A stretch of DNA of 64,000 bases, from the NCBI RefSeq assembly GCF_009428905.1, contig NZ_WHYR01000007.1:1-64000 (forward strand). Direction: 5' to 3'. The translations under genes were made by a program, and so were the position numbers. Under the pieces are notes generated by a model, which was not told the origin of the DNA, made no database searches, and saw nothing but the letters and a program-made list of their open reading frames with translations. This stretch comes from Desulfofundulus thermobenzoicus. GTDB lineage: Bacteria > Bacillota > Desulfotomaculia > Desulfotomaculales > Desulfovirgulaceae. Position 1 is the stretch's first letter. Each line of letters begins with the position of its first letter. Positions 8,088 through 16,231 of the stretch are shown here, piece after piece.

Positions 8088-8315
8088 ATGATTGAGCGTA
8101 TTTCAATTGATCCGGCTGTTTGTCACGGTCAGGCCTGCATAAAAGGAACGCGTATTCCTGTGCATCAAATTATCGCTATGATGGCGAATGGAGATACCAT
8201 TGAGGAATTGCTGGCGGAATATCCAACCCTGCAAAGGGAGGATATTCTGGCCTGCCTCGAATATGCGGCTTTACTCGCTGAAGAACAGATCACACCCATC
8301 GAGGTTATGTCGTAA
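8088..8315 (+). CDS. DUF433 antitoxin-like protein
   Basis: A 75-residue protein with the DUF433 signature: ISIDPAVCHGQACIKGTRIPVHQI near the N-terminus and ILACLEYAALLAEE near the C-terminus (winged-helix DNA-binding fold). DUF433 genes are typically found directly upstream of DUF5615 PIN-like genes, as here, and the pair is regarded as a VapBC-like module. The ATG at 8088 is preferred over the GTG at 8079 because AGGGGGTG is correctly placed for it. Confidence 0.8.
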   Translation: MIERISIDPAVCHGQACIKGTRIPVHQIIAMMANGDTIEELLAEYPTLQREDILACLEYAALLAEEQITPIEVMS

Positions 8316-8317
8316 TC

Positions 8318-8476
8318 ATGAAAATTTATGTGGATGAAAATATCCCATCGCGAACAGTTCAAATCCTGAGAGAACTGGGTCACGAAGTTTTTGATCACCG
8401 GGGAACGACGAAAGAAGGAATTGCCGATCGGGAACTTTGGAAAATTGTTTTACGCCTGAAATGCCTGCTTATCACT
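8318..8476 (+). pseudogene. DUF5615 PIN-like toxin, 3' truncated
   Basis: Starting two bases after the DUF433 stop, the frame encodes MKIYVDENIP, LRELGHEVFDHRG, EGIADRELWKIV and LLITT, the N-terminal half of a DUF5615 protein including its first acidic residues. After LLITT the expected Asp-rich segment and C-terminal half are absent. The frame stays open to 8911 only by running antisense through the 3' end of the next gene. The toxin half is therefore probably dead while the antitoxin half is intact. Confidence 0.6.
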
Positions 8477-8559
8477 ACTGGGCCGGTTCTTGTTGATGCA
8501 CTCGGGTTGCTTGTATTATTCAGAAAGGACCGCCGGGGAGCGGCGATAGCACGAAAATA

Positions 8560-9609
8560 TCAGATGATATCCTTAAGGTTGCCGTTAACAATGGCCGTGG
8601 CCTCTGCCAGTGTGTTTGCAGCAAATAGCTCTTCCAGGACATGGTCCAGGACATCGAGATTGGTCATTTGGCCGATCTTTTGCTGTAGACCGGTGGACTC
8701 TTCTCCGAAGCGGCGGGCCAGGTATTTGCGGATGGCGTCCTGCTTTCCCTGGATTTTGCCTTTAATCTCACCTCTGGCCTCACCCACTGCTATCCCCTTT
8801 TCAATTCCCTTTTCAATTCCCTTTTCAATTCCTTTTTCAATTCCTTTTTCAATTCCCTTTTCAATTCCCTTCATTTCTGCTTTCTCCAGCTCTTTAGCGA
8901 TGTATTGGTAGAAAATGTCGGTCACGATTAACACCTCCCATAAACTGTCCATGGTTTTACTGTCCAGCAGCCTGCTATTCATAACCATCAGGCAGCCAAT
9001 CAGGTAGCCGTCTTCGGGTGAAGCCACTTTATCCCGTAGTATTTTAGCAGATTCAATGGCCAGTTCTTCCGGTGCATGTTGCCGGCTATCCATCATAGGC
9101 AGGAAGATCAAGTTTATTTTGTCCAGGTCGTCCAGGCCCATGTCCCCGGCGATTTTCTCATTTATTCCGGCCAGCACCTCTTCAGCATTTTTATTGCCGG
9201 CTACAGCGTTTTCTACTGCATACTGGAGCGTTCCCAGATTAATACCAGTCAAGCCGGGCTTTACACCACGCGGGTAAATTACCACCGTACGGATTTTGGG
9301 CATATAATTCTTTTCCTGCCGCCAGGCTTTGCTCAACCGCAGGTCGTAAAGAATGAAGCGTTCCAGATCCTCCACGTCGGCCGGTGTTGACTGATACTCC
9401 AGGTGGAGCAGCGTGCCATCTTCGATCAGGAAAAGATGGTCCATGTCGCGCCGCTCCACCTCAATGGCCGCCTGTACCGTCGGCTCTACCCCGATAATTT
9501 TGCCGATCTTTATACCGAAAAATTCCACCATCCTGTCTTTAAAAGCACCTGTCAGGCATTTGAACATAATATCCCGGCTCTGGGGGTGAAAGTCAAAGGT
9601 GGTCCGCAA
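8560..9609 (-). CDS. Rpn/YhgA-type PD-(D/E)xK nuclease family protein
   Basis: A 349-residue member of the Rpn recombination-promoting nuclease / PDDEXK_2 family. The N-terminal region has DIMFKCLTGAFKD, FLIEDGTLLHLEYQS (the E-x-Q-type catalytic stretch) and IRTVVIYPRG. The middle is helical and resembles other Rpn proteins. A run of six Lys-Gly-Ile-Glu repeats lies near residues 248-271, and the C-terminal third is a charged helix (GKQDAIRKYLARRFGEE). Proteins of this family cut DNA and are now linked to phage defence or horizontal transfer; here the role is unknown. It converges on the truncated DUF5615 gene. Confidence 0.8.
   Translation of the reverse strand: MRTTFDFHPQSRDIMFKCLTGAFKDRMVEFFGIKIGKIIGVEPTVQAAIEVERRDMDHLFLIEDGTLLHLEYQSTPADVEDLERFILYDLRLSKAWRQEKNYMPKIRTVVIYPRGVKPGLTGINLGTLQYAVENAVAGNKNAEEVLAGINEKIAGDMGLDDLDKINLIFLPMMDSRQHAPEELAIESAKILRDKVASPEDGYLIGCLMVMNSRLLDSKTMDSLWEVLIVTDIFYQYIAKELEKAEMKGIEKGIEKGIEKGIEKGIEKGIEKGIAVGEARGEIKGKIQGKQDAIRKYLARRFGEESTGLQQKIGQMTNLDVLDHVLEELFAANTLAEATAIVNGNLKDII
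8795..8872. repeat. 12-bp in-frame tandem repeat (about six copies)
   Basis: A 12-base unit (TTTTCAATTCCC on the plus strand) is repeated six times with only C/T wobble differences. In the overlapping minus-strand gene it encodes six Lys-Gly-Ile-Glu units. Copy number can change without breaking the frame, so this is a candidate length-polymorphic linker. Confidence 0.85.
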
Positions 9610-9704
9610 TGTTTTATTCCGCTCCTTAACGATATTATAGCAGATCCTGGGGCTATCTCCTAGCCCGTGATAATCGGAAAAGCCCGTATCAAACTAATTT
9701 GACG

Positions 9705-9815
9705 TCATATCGTCTCAAACGCTCCTTGATAAACGTCCTTGTCGGGAAAGTTTTCGCGGATAAGAGCCAGGTGTTCACGTACCAGTCCGATCCCCCGCCG
9801 CACTACCCTGGCCGC
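9705..9815 (-). pseudogene. HepT-like C-terminal or internal remnant
   Basis: On the minus strand an open stretch ending at 9705 reads RRGIGLVREHLALIRENFPDK followed by DVYQGAFETI and a stop. The amphipathic helix pattern is like the start of HepT/DUF86 proteins, but no initiation site or downstream domain remains. The evidence is weak. Confidence 0.3.
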
Positions 9816-9883
9816 CAACAAGGGCGGTACATCGTCAAGACTTCCCTGAACGGCGCCACTTTGATTCAGGAACATGTATTCTC

Positions 9884-9910
9884 GTTAAGTCAACCCCTTG
9901 ACAACTTAAC
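9884..9910. promoter_or_regulatory. Imperfect dyad, possible operator
   Basis: GTTAAGTCAA and TTGACAACTTAAC flank CCCC and pair with a two-base bulge. The dyad lies just past the 3' end of the glycosyltransferase gene ending at 9921. It has no T-tract, so it is more like a protein-binding site than a terminator. Confidence 0.35.
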
Positions 9911-9920
9911 TCAGGTTAAA

Positions 9921-11069
9921 TTACACCCTTAAAAGATCATCATAAACCCGAAGGTAATCCGCCACCATCCGTTCCACTGAAAAATGCTCCAGAACCGCCC
10001 GCCGGCCCCTTGCGCCCATATCCCGGCGCAGCTGACCGTCTTTGAGCAATGTTTCCAGGGCCTGCACGGCCCCGGCCAGGTCCCGGGGTTTTATTAAATA
10101 GCCCGTCTCCCCCGGCGTGACCAGTTCCCCCACCCCGCCCACAGCCGGGGCCACCACCGGTTTGCCGGCCTGCATGGCCTCGATAACGGTCAGAGGCAGG
10201 CCCTCCCATAAAGAAAAAAGAACGAACACATCCAGCCCGGCCACCAGGGCCGGGGCATCCTCCCGGTTGCCCAGAAAAAACACCGCCCGGGAAAGGCCGT
10301 GGCGCTGCACATATTCCCGGCAGGGGGCCATCAACGGGCCGTCGCCGATGAGCACAAAGTAAAGATTTCCGGCCCATTTCCCGGAATAAAGTAAAGCCCG
10401 GGCCACCTCCAGAAAAAAGAGGGGGTCCTTTGGCGGGCGCAGGCGGCAGACAGTACCCACCATCAGGGCCTTTTCGCTCAAGCCCAGTTCTTCGCGCAGG
10501 GCCGGGGGCTGCTGGGCCGGCCGGGGCAGGCCGTTATGAATGACCGCCAGCCGGTCCGGCGGCACCAGCTTTTCATCCAGGGCTTTTTGATAATCGGCCC
10601 GGGAAACGCAAACCACCCGGTCGCTGCACCGGCCGGCCACCTTTTCCGCCAGAACAAAAAAAGATTGCTTGATCCGCGAGTGATGGTCACCCAGACCCCA
10701 CCCGTGCACGGTAAAAAGGATTCCCCTTACTCCGGCCAGGCGGGCCGCCAGCCGGCCCAGGATGCCGGCTTTGGAGCTGTGGCAGTGGACGATGGCGAAC
10801 CCTTCCCGGCGCATCAGGCGGTATAAAAACCAGAAGGCACGCAGGTCTCTGGCCGGGGAAATTTCCCGGCAGAGGTGGGGCACCTGAACCACCCGCACAC
10901 CGTCCAGGGGCGCAAGCCAGCGCACCAGTTCCCCGCCCGGGGCACAGGCTACGGTAATATCAAAGCGATTCCGGTCCAGGCCGGCCACCAGATGATAAAG
11001 CACCTTCTGGGCGCCGCCCATTTCGGACAGGGTGATTAGCTGCAGGAGTTTGATTCTGGACATGGGCAT
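9921..11069 (-). CDS. GT4-family glycosyltransferase
   Basis: A 382-residue GT-B fold retaining glycosyltransferase. The N-terminal acceptor domain begins LLQLITLSEMGGAQKVLYHLV (Gly-rich loop) and includes FAIVHCHSSKAGILGRLAARLAG. The C-terminal donor domain has VGTVCRLRPPKDPLFFLEVA and the Ex7E motif in LFSLWEGLPLTVIEAMQAGKPVVA. No membrane segment, so it acts at the inner face of the membrane on a lipid-linked chain. It starts four bases from the Uma2 pseudogene stop. Donor and acceptor are unknown. Confidence 0.9.
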   Translation of the reverse strand: MPMSRIKLLQLITLSEMGGAQKVLYHLVAGLDRNRFDITVACAPGGELVRWLAPLDGVRVVQVPHLCREISPARDLRAFWFLYRLMRREGFAIVHCHSSKAGILGRLAARLAGVRGILFTVHGWGLGDHHSRIKQSFFVLAEKVAGRCSDRVVCVSRADYQKALDEKLVPPDRLAVIHNGLPRPAQQPPALREELGLSEKALMVGTVCRLRPPKDPLFFLEVARALLYSGKWAGNLYFVLIGDGPLMAPCREYVQRHGLSRAVFFLGNREDAPALVAGLDVFVLFSLWEGLPLTVIEAMQAGKPVVAPAVGGVGELVTPGETGYLIKPRDLAGAVQALETLLKDGQLRRDMGARGRRAVLEHFSVERMVADYLRVYDDLLRV

Positions 11070-11073
11070 CAGA

Positions 11074-11666
11074 TTATCGCTTTAGACTTCCAGAATTTCC
11101 ATCGAAGATGCTTTCCAAACAAATGGCGAACCCGGAAAGGACACGGGAGGGGATTTCGCCTGTGCGCTCTGCTTCCTGGTCGAGGACGAACCTGCCCTCC
11201 TTGAGCAGAAAAACCTGTACCGATTTTTCTTCCGGGTCCACGATCCAGTATTCCTTGACGCCGCACCGCTCGTAAACCTTGAATTTTTTCCGCAGGTCGT
11301 AATAGGCGGTGGCCGGGGAGAGAATTTCCACCACCAGGTCGGGAGCGCCGTTTATCCGCCGCGGTTCGATAATATTCATTCTCTCCCGGGCGAAAAAATG
11401 ATATCCGGCTGGTAGGTTTCGGTTTCGCCGAGGTAGACGTCAACTGGGGCGAAGAGCACTCTTCCCAGGTTTTCCTGCCGTACAAAATTTCCCATTTCCA
11501 ATCCCAGGTTAAACAAAACAATCTGGTGGTAAGTTCCCGGTGCAGGCGTCACCACTAATTCGCCTCCAATGAGCTGGTAGGGTGCCCCCTCGGGGAGTTT
11601 ACAATAGTCTGCGTAGGTGTGTTTTTTTTCGCCGGCAGCGGCGATCTCTGCAAGTGCCGCCTTCAT
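11074..11666 (-). pseudogene. Uma2 family (DUF820) gene with a one-base frameshift
   Basis: The first frame (from ATG 11666, with AGGGGGTG well placed upstream) encodes MKAALAEIAAAGEKKHTYADY through ETYQPDIIF. The second frame (ending at 11074) continues with RMNIIEPRRINGAPDLVVEIL, YERCGVKEYWIVDP and the C-terminus. The two meet in an A6/T6 run at 11393-11398; one extra T would restore a ~197-residue Uma2 protein like that at 1890-2480. It may be a real mutation, a slippage site, or a sequencing error. Confidence 0.8.
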
Positions 11667-11754
11667 CGATTTCACCCCCTGGATGCTTGCGGGAAAAGGC
11701 CCTGACTGGCTCTTCGCGGCAAAATTGTAACATTTTCCGGAAGGCGGGCAATGA

Positions 11755-11889
11755 ATTATTCTCGAACAATTCAAAGATGATTTGGACAAATTCTTCAAGT
11801 TTATCCGTGAAGAAGAAAGCAAAAATCATAAGAAGCTTGCCGGCATTCCTCCTGTAAAGAACATGTCACCCGAAAAGGTAGTCGGGTGA
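11755..11889 (+). pseudogene. Short coding remnant of unknown origin
   Basis: A 44-codon open stretch without a start reads LEQFKDDLDKFFKFIREEES, then NHKKLAGIPPVKNMSPEKVVG and a stop. It is highly charged, uses codons normally and looks like a protein C-terminus, but I do not recognise the family. A strong GC hairpin begins five bases after the stop. Confidence 0.3.
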
Positions 11890-11893
11890 ACCT

Positions 11894-11914
11894 CCCCCGG
11901 GACAAGCCCGGGGG
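11894..11914. repeat. GC-rich 8-bp hairpin
   Basis: CCCCCGGG, ACAAG, CCCGGGGG, followed by CTTCCTCCCGGG. It lies directly after the stop of the remnant at 11755-11889. Hairpins of this look followed by GCTTCCT occur at ends of IS200/IS605-type elements, but no transposase or TnpB reading frame is present, so an element end is only a possibility. It may simply be a terminator lacking a U-tract. Confidence 0.35.
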
Positions 11915-11972
11915 CTTCCTCCCGGGCGTGCTTTAACGCGATCCGGCAAACAAAATCACTTCCTTAAATGCT

Positions 11973-12002
11973 ATTATACTACGGTGATGACACTGACGAC
12001 AG
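11973..12002 (-). promoter_or_regulatory. Orphan copy of the 5197-5226 promoter
   Basis: TATAAT (complement of 11973-11978), 18-bp spacer and CTGTCG match the layout before the TPR gene. Similarity continues over about 75 bases (11970-12045 versus 5194-5270), including the 3' end of the gene preceding it. No gene with a credible start follows on the minus strand. Confidence 0.4.
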
Positions 12003-12034
12003 GGGATCATTTACCGTATTTCCCCGCCGCCACT

Positions 12035-13780
12035 TTACGGCAACCCCGCTCCGTCCAACTCTTCCTGGAGCGCCGGGAAACGGGCATATTTTCTCCTCAA
12101 CGCGGCGAGGTAATCTTCCCAGTTCTCCTGCGCGCCGGTGCGCCGGCAGAGTTTTCTAATCCGGTGCAGGTAAGCTGCGGCTTCCCGGTAAGCCTTGCGC
12201 TGGCGGCGGCCGATGGCCTCTTCCACCAGCTCTTTGTACAGCGCTATGGCGTCTTCCGGCCGTTCTTTTTCGGCGACCCCGGCCACACTTTCCTTGTAAT
12301 TACGCCATCCCCAACTCCTAACCCGGGGTAACAACTCCAGCGCCCTAGCCACGTCGCCCTCATGGAGGGCGATTTCAAGCAAAACGTGCGGCTTTTTCTC
12401 AATTTCCGGAGCATGTAGCAATTCCGAGCGCACCTGTTCCCAAATACCAAGCTTTTTACTTATATTTTCCAGGACGGCGAACGAGTCGACCCCCGGGTTC
12501 TGGAGAAAGACCCTGCGCTGCCACTGCAGGGCCGCCTCCCAATCTTCCTGTGCCCGGTAATATTCCGCCAGCCATTGCACATAGCTCCAGTGGGAAGCGG
12601 CCCCTTGCGCCAGTTCGGTCACCAGGCTTACGGCCTGTTCCCGGGCGCCGGCTTCCACCAGCTCACCGGCCAGCCTGGTGATCACGCCGGGTTTATCCAG
12701 GCAGTGCTGCCGGGCAATGTCCACAGCCGCGTCCGGTTTTCCCTCCCCAACCAGCCACAGCATGTGCTGCTCCGGGGTGCCCAGCGTGCGGATGATGTCG
12801 CCCGCTTCTTCATGCCGGCCGTGTTTCTCCCGCCAGGAGACAAGCATCCTGACCAGCATTTCCTTCTTCCATTCATTGCTTTCTTCCATGGCTTCACGTA
12901 TTCGTTCCTCGAGTACGACCCATTCCTCTTCGGTGGCATACTCCAGAATGGCGTCAAAGGCGCCGGACGCAAAGTCAACACCGCCCAACCTGATGTCGGC
13001 CAGTTCGGCTTCCAGCAGCGCCTGCAGCCACTCCCGCCGCGTGCGGGCATCAGGCCGTCCCCGGGCCAGACACTCGCCCAGAAGTTCGGCGCAATCCCCG
13101 GCAACAGCCGCGATGTCCCCCTCTTCGTCCATGAACTGAATGTCCTCATATCCGGAGGACAGCACGCTCAACAGGGCATGGCAGACCGTACCCGCGCCAG
13201 GCCAGTCTTCTTTTGCGGCCGTATGTTCGGCCATGTTCAGCATGCCCCGTAAATCCGCTTCGATAAGGGACGGGTCTTCATGCCGCAGCGCAGCCAACGC
13301 CTGCCGGCGGCACGATGCCGCATCGACGGCTCCCCGGGCCGCAGAGGCCGACAGTTCCAACAGGGACAGTAAAGACGGTTCCCGGTCAATCATCTTACCG
13401 ATTAAAGATATGAGATCTTCCTTGTCGAACCGGGCAAGCATTTCCTCCAGCGGAGCCAGTTCCCGGAATGACTCCGGTTCATGCACATAGGTCAGCAACA
13501 GGGCCACGATGTGCTTGCAGAACCCGCCCCGGGGGCATGTGCAGGAAGCATCCACAATGCCCCTGTCGCTAAACCTGACCCTGACCCTGTATGGCTGGTA
13601 CCGGGAACCGCTGCATTCCCCGCGCAGTTCCATCCCCTGGCGGACGGGGTCTATGATCGCTCCATCATGATAGTAATTCCTGCCGCGCTCAAAACTCCGC
13701 GGGTCCGCCATATCGCGGATTTGGGTTTCGGTCAGTGGGGGTAAGTTATATCGGTTTGTTGTGCTTTTTCTTCCAGACAT
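12035..13780 (-). CDS. SWIM zinc-finger protein with helical repeats
   Basis: About 581 residues. The SWIM motif CxCx(n)CxH appears as SCTCPRGGFCKHIVALLLTY near residues 85-105, preceded by FERGRNYYHDG...SRYQPYRVRVRF, the usual N-terminal part of this family. The remaining ~470 residues are TPR/HEAT-like helices (for example WLAEYYRAQEDWEAALQWQRR). SWIM proteins bind DNA or protein and often accompany SNF2 helicases, but none is adjacent here. The ATG at 13780 is better spaced from AAAGG than the one at 13789. The cell function is unknown. Confidence 0.8.
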   Translation of the reverse strand: MSGRKSTTNRYNLPPLTETQIRDMADPRSFERGRNYYHDGAIIDPVRQGMELRGECSGSRYQPYRVRVRFSDRGIVDASCTCPRGGFCKHIVALLLTYVHEPESFRELAPLEEMLARFDKEDLISLIGKMIDREPSLLSLLELSASAARGAVDAASCRRQALAALRHEDPSLIEADLRGMLNMAEHTAAKEDWPGAGTVCHALLSVLSSGYEDIQFMDEEGDIAAVAGDCAELLGECLARGRPDARTRREWLQALLEAELADIRLGGVDFASGAFDAILEYATEEEWVVLEERIREAMEESNEWKKEMLVRMLVSWREKHGRHEEAGDIIRTLGTPEQHMLWLVGEGKPDAAVDIARQHCLDKPGVITRLAGELVEAGAREQAVSLVTELAQGAASHWSYVQWLAEYYRAQEDWEAALQWQRRVFLQNPGVDSFAVLENISKKLGIWEQVRSELLHAPEIEKKPHVLLEIALHEGDVARALELLPRVRSWGWRNYKESVAGVAEKERPEDAIALYKELVEEAIGRRQRKAYREAAAYLHRIRKLCRRTGAQENWEDYLAALRRKYARFPALQEELDGAGLP

Positions 13781-13864
13781 GACCACCATTACCTTTCATT
13801 GAGTCATTCCCTTGCCCCGTGGAAAGCAGTCTCGGGCGGTTTGATGACGATTCCGAGCGGGATA

Positions 13865-13892
13865 TTGGTTTACGGGTTTTTTGCCTTATAGA
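13865..13892 (+). promoter_or_regulatory. Degenerate duplicate of the 7967-7994 promoter
   Basis: TTGGTT, 16-base spacer (TACGGGTTTTTTGCCT), TATAGA; about 42 bases here match 7951-7992. The following plus-strand sequence has no gene, because the next gene converges from the right. It is evidence that promoter-bearing fragments have been copied around this region. Confidence 0.45.
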
Positions 13893-14000
13893 GACAGTCG
13901 ATAAACCCAACTAAAAGCATAATTGGCAAACTTTCGCCGGAGTTTTTTTCCAAGAAAACTCATGGGATGCTTTCGGTCCTCCGCAGGGTCTCATTTATTG

Positions 14001-15056
14001 TCACTTTTCAATATGACTGTTTTTTCCAACCAACTTCCTTATCCAGTAATCCAGCACATCCTTTAACGTCTCTCGAAATGGTATCTTTGGTTCCCAGCCG
14101 GTTTGCCGGGAAATTTTTTCCCTGCTCCCCAAAAGCACTGGTATATCCACCTTGCGCTTTAATCCAGGCACCGATTCAATTCTGGCCTTTACTCCAGCCT
14201 CTTCCATTAAAATGTTCATGATATCTCTTATGGAATAGGCCCTTTCGCTGCAAACATTGTAGGCCTGGCCGCTATTTCCCTTTTGCAGCAACAGCCAGTA
14301 GGCCTCCACTACATCACGGACATCGGTGAAATCCCGGGCCGGGTCCAGATTTCCCACTTCTATCAGTGGTTCTTTTTGCCCCGTGGCAATGGCTGCCACT
14401 TCCCTGGCCAGCCGGGAACAGACAAAATCGGTGGATTGGCCCGGGCCGGTGTGATTAAAGGGCCGGGCGCAAATCACATGCAGTCCTTCGGCGGCATATG
14501 CGCAAGCCAGAGCTTCCGCCGCCGCCTTGCTGGCCGCGTAGTGGTTATTCGGGCAAAGGGGGCGACTTTCTTTCACCGGCAATTCATCGGGGCCTACCAC
14601 CCCATAAGCATTAGCTGAACCCACATAGAGTACCCGGGCGTTCGGAGCTGCTTCTTTTACCGCCTGAAGCAGGTTAAAGGTCCCCTGGAAATTCACCCGG
14701 TAATAATCCTCCGGCGCCTGACCAGTTGTTACAGCCAGGGCGGCCAGGTGGTAAATCTCATTCGGGCGGCAGGTCGCCATGGCTTCCCGGATAGATTTCT
14801 TAGTGGTAATATCCAGGAGCAGGGGGTGAAACATCGGGTGCGATTCAGAACATATCTCCCGGGGTGAGTGCCGGTGTTCTGTTCCTTCTAGTGGCATACC
14901 CCAAAAGCTTCGCTTACCGGCCAACCCCATTCTGGAATCAGTTTCAGCGGGCTTTTCCCCACGAAAGGTGCCAAAGACTTCGTAGCCTCTGGAAAGCAAC
15001 AACTGAACAAGATAGGGTCCCACAAACCCCCCTGCACCGGTGACCAGTGCCCGCAT
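14001..15056 (-). CDS. rmd: GDP-6-deoxy-D-lyxo-4-hexulose reductase (Rmd-like)
   Basis: A 351-residue extended SDR. It has the NAD(P) motif [11 protein letters not shown] at the N-terminus, [10 protein letters not shown], the GSANAYG serine strand, YAASK (catalytic YxxxK) and [10 protein letters not shown]. Rmd reduces GDP-4-keto-6-deoxy-mannose to GDP-D-rhamnose. The assignment rests on these motifs plus position directly after gmd in the same transcript. A non-family-like stretch near residues 40-72 ([20 protein letters not shown]) is probably a local insertion. Another reductase of the family (for example for GDP-6-deoxy-talose) cannot be excluded. Confidence 0.8.
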   Translation of the reverse strand: MRALVTGAGGFVGPYLVQLLLSRGYEVFGTFRGEKPAETDSRMGLAGKRSFWGMPLEGTEHRHSPREICSESHPMFHPLLLDITTKKSIREAMATCRPNEIYHLAALAVTTGQAPEDYYRVNFQGTFNLLQAVKEAAPNARVLYVGSANAYGVVGPDELPVKESRPLCPNNHYAASKAAAEALACAYAAEGLHVICARPFNHTGPGQSTDFVCSRLAREVAAIATGQKEPLIEVGNLDPARDFTDVRDVVEAYWLLLQKGNSGQAYNVCSERAYSIRDIMNILMEEAGVKARIESVPGLKRKVDIPVLLGSREKISRQTGWEPKIPFRETLKDVLDYWIRKLVGKNSHIEK

Positions 15057-15071
15057 ATCAGATCAACTCCT

Positions 15072-16040
15072 CTATAGTCCAAGCCTTGCCATATCCGCCT
15101 CCACCATAATTTGCACCAATTCTTTAAAAGTAACCTTCGGCTGCCAGCCCAGTTTTTCCTTTGCCCTGGAGGCGTCACCCACCAGCAGATCCACCTCTGC
15201 CGGGCGGTAAAAAGCGGGATCTGTTTTCACGTATTTACGCCAGTCCAGACCTGCCGCAGCAAAGGCAGCCTCTACAAATTCTCGCACACTGTGGGTTTCA
15301 CCTGTGGCAATTACGTAGTCTTCGGGTTCTTTCTGCTGCAGCATGAGCCACATGGCTTCCACATATTCCGGCGCATATCCCCAGTCCCGTTTGGCTTCCA
15401 AATTGCCCAGACGCAGTTCCCGCTCCTGGCCGCTTTTTATTCTCGCTACCCCATGGGTTATCTTCCGAGTCACGAATTCCAGCCCCCGCAGGGGGGATTC
15501 GTGGTTGAAAAGAATTCCCGAACAGGCGTATATGCCGTAAGCCTCCCGGTAGTTAACTGTCATCCAGTGGGCGTAAAGCTTGGCCGCCGCGTAGGGGCTG
15601 CGGGGATAAAAGGGCGTTTTTTCGTTTTGCGGTACTGCCTGTACTTTGCCGAACATCTCACTGGAAGAAGCCTGGTAAAAGCGGATTTTTGGATTAACCA
15701 GCTTGATTCCTTCCAGCATCCGGGCCGCTCCAAGGCCGGTAATGTCCCCGGTGGAAACCGGCTGGTCAAAAGAAACGGCCACAAAACTCTGGGCGGCCAG
15801 GTTATATACTTCATCCGGCTGGACCTTTTGCAGCACCCTGACGATACTGCCCAGGTCCAACAGGTCCAGGGGCAGCAGTTCCACCTGCTCCCGGATACCC
15901 AGGTAATCCAGCCGCTCCAGATTTAAAACGCTGGAACGGCGAAAAGCCCCGCATACCCGGTAGCCTTTGGATAAAAGGAGTTGGGCCAGGTAGGCGCCAT
16001 CCTGACCGGTGATGCCGGTAATGAGCGCAGTTTTGGACAC
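15072..16040 (-). CDS. gmd: GDP-mannose 4,6-dehydratase
   Basis: A 322-residue extended SDR that converts GDP-D-mannose to GDP-4-keto-6-deoxy-D-mannose. Diagnostic stretches are [45 protein letters not shown], the YAAAK pair, [12 protein letters not shown] and [20 protein letters not shown], all characteristic of Gmd rather than general epimerases. The start is GTG 16040, with AAGGAGG eight bases upstream. It is the first gene of the gmd-rmd pair and probably feeds D-rhamnose to the three glycosyltransferases encoded upstream. Confidence 0.93.
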   Translation of the reverse strand: MSKTALITGITGQDGAYLAQLLLSKGYRVCGAFRRSSVLNLERLDYLGIREQVELLPLDLLDLGSIVRVLQKVQPDEVYNLAAQSFVAVSFDQPVSTGDITGLGAARMLEGIKLVNPKIRFYQASSSEMFGKVQAVPQNEKTPFYPRSPYAAAKLYAHWMTVNYREAYGIYACSGILFNHESPLRGLEFVTRKITHGVARIKSGQERELRLGNLEAKRDWGYAPEYVEAMWLMLQQKEPEDYVIATGETHSVREFVEAAFAAAGLDWRKYVKTDPAFYRPAEVDLLVGDASRAKEKLGWQPKVTFKELVQIMVEADMARLGL

Positions 16041-16231
16041 GTAAAATTCCTCCTTAAAATGTCAGTCAATTATTGTTGAACGTAAGGCCGGAAACCTTAC
16101 TCTGGCCTGTATTCCCTATCCCCGTCTATATTGTTATAAAAGTTAACCCGGTGGTAGCTACCCCCTCGCCGCTATACCCTGGGATGAAACGGCAGTTTGC
16201 CCGGGAGTAATTTTAGTTTTATGACAATGTC

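Noticed and set aside
11894-11914. IS200/IS605 element end or omega-RNA
   Set aside because: Only the hairpin and GCTTCCT recall such ends; no TnpA/TnpB coding sequence or second end is visible.
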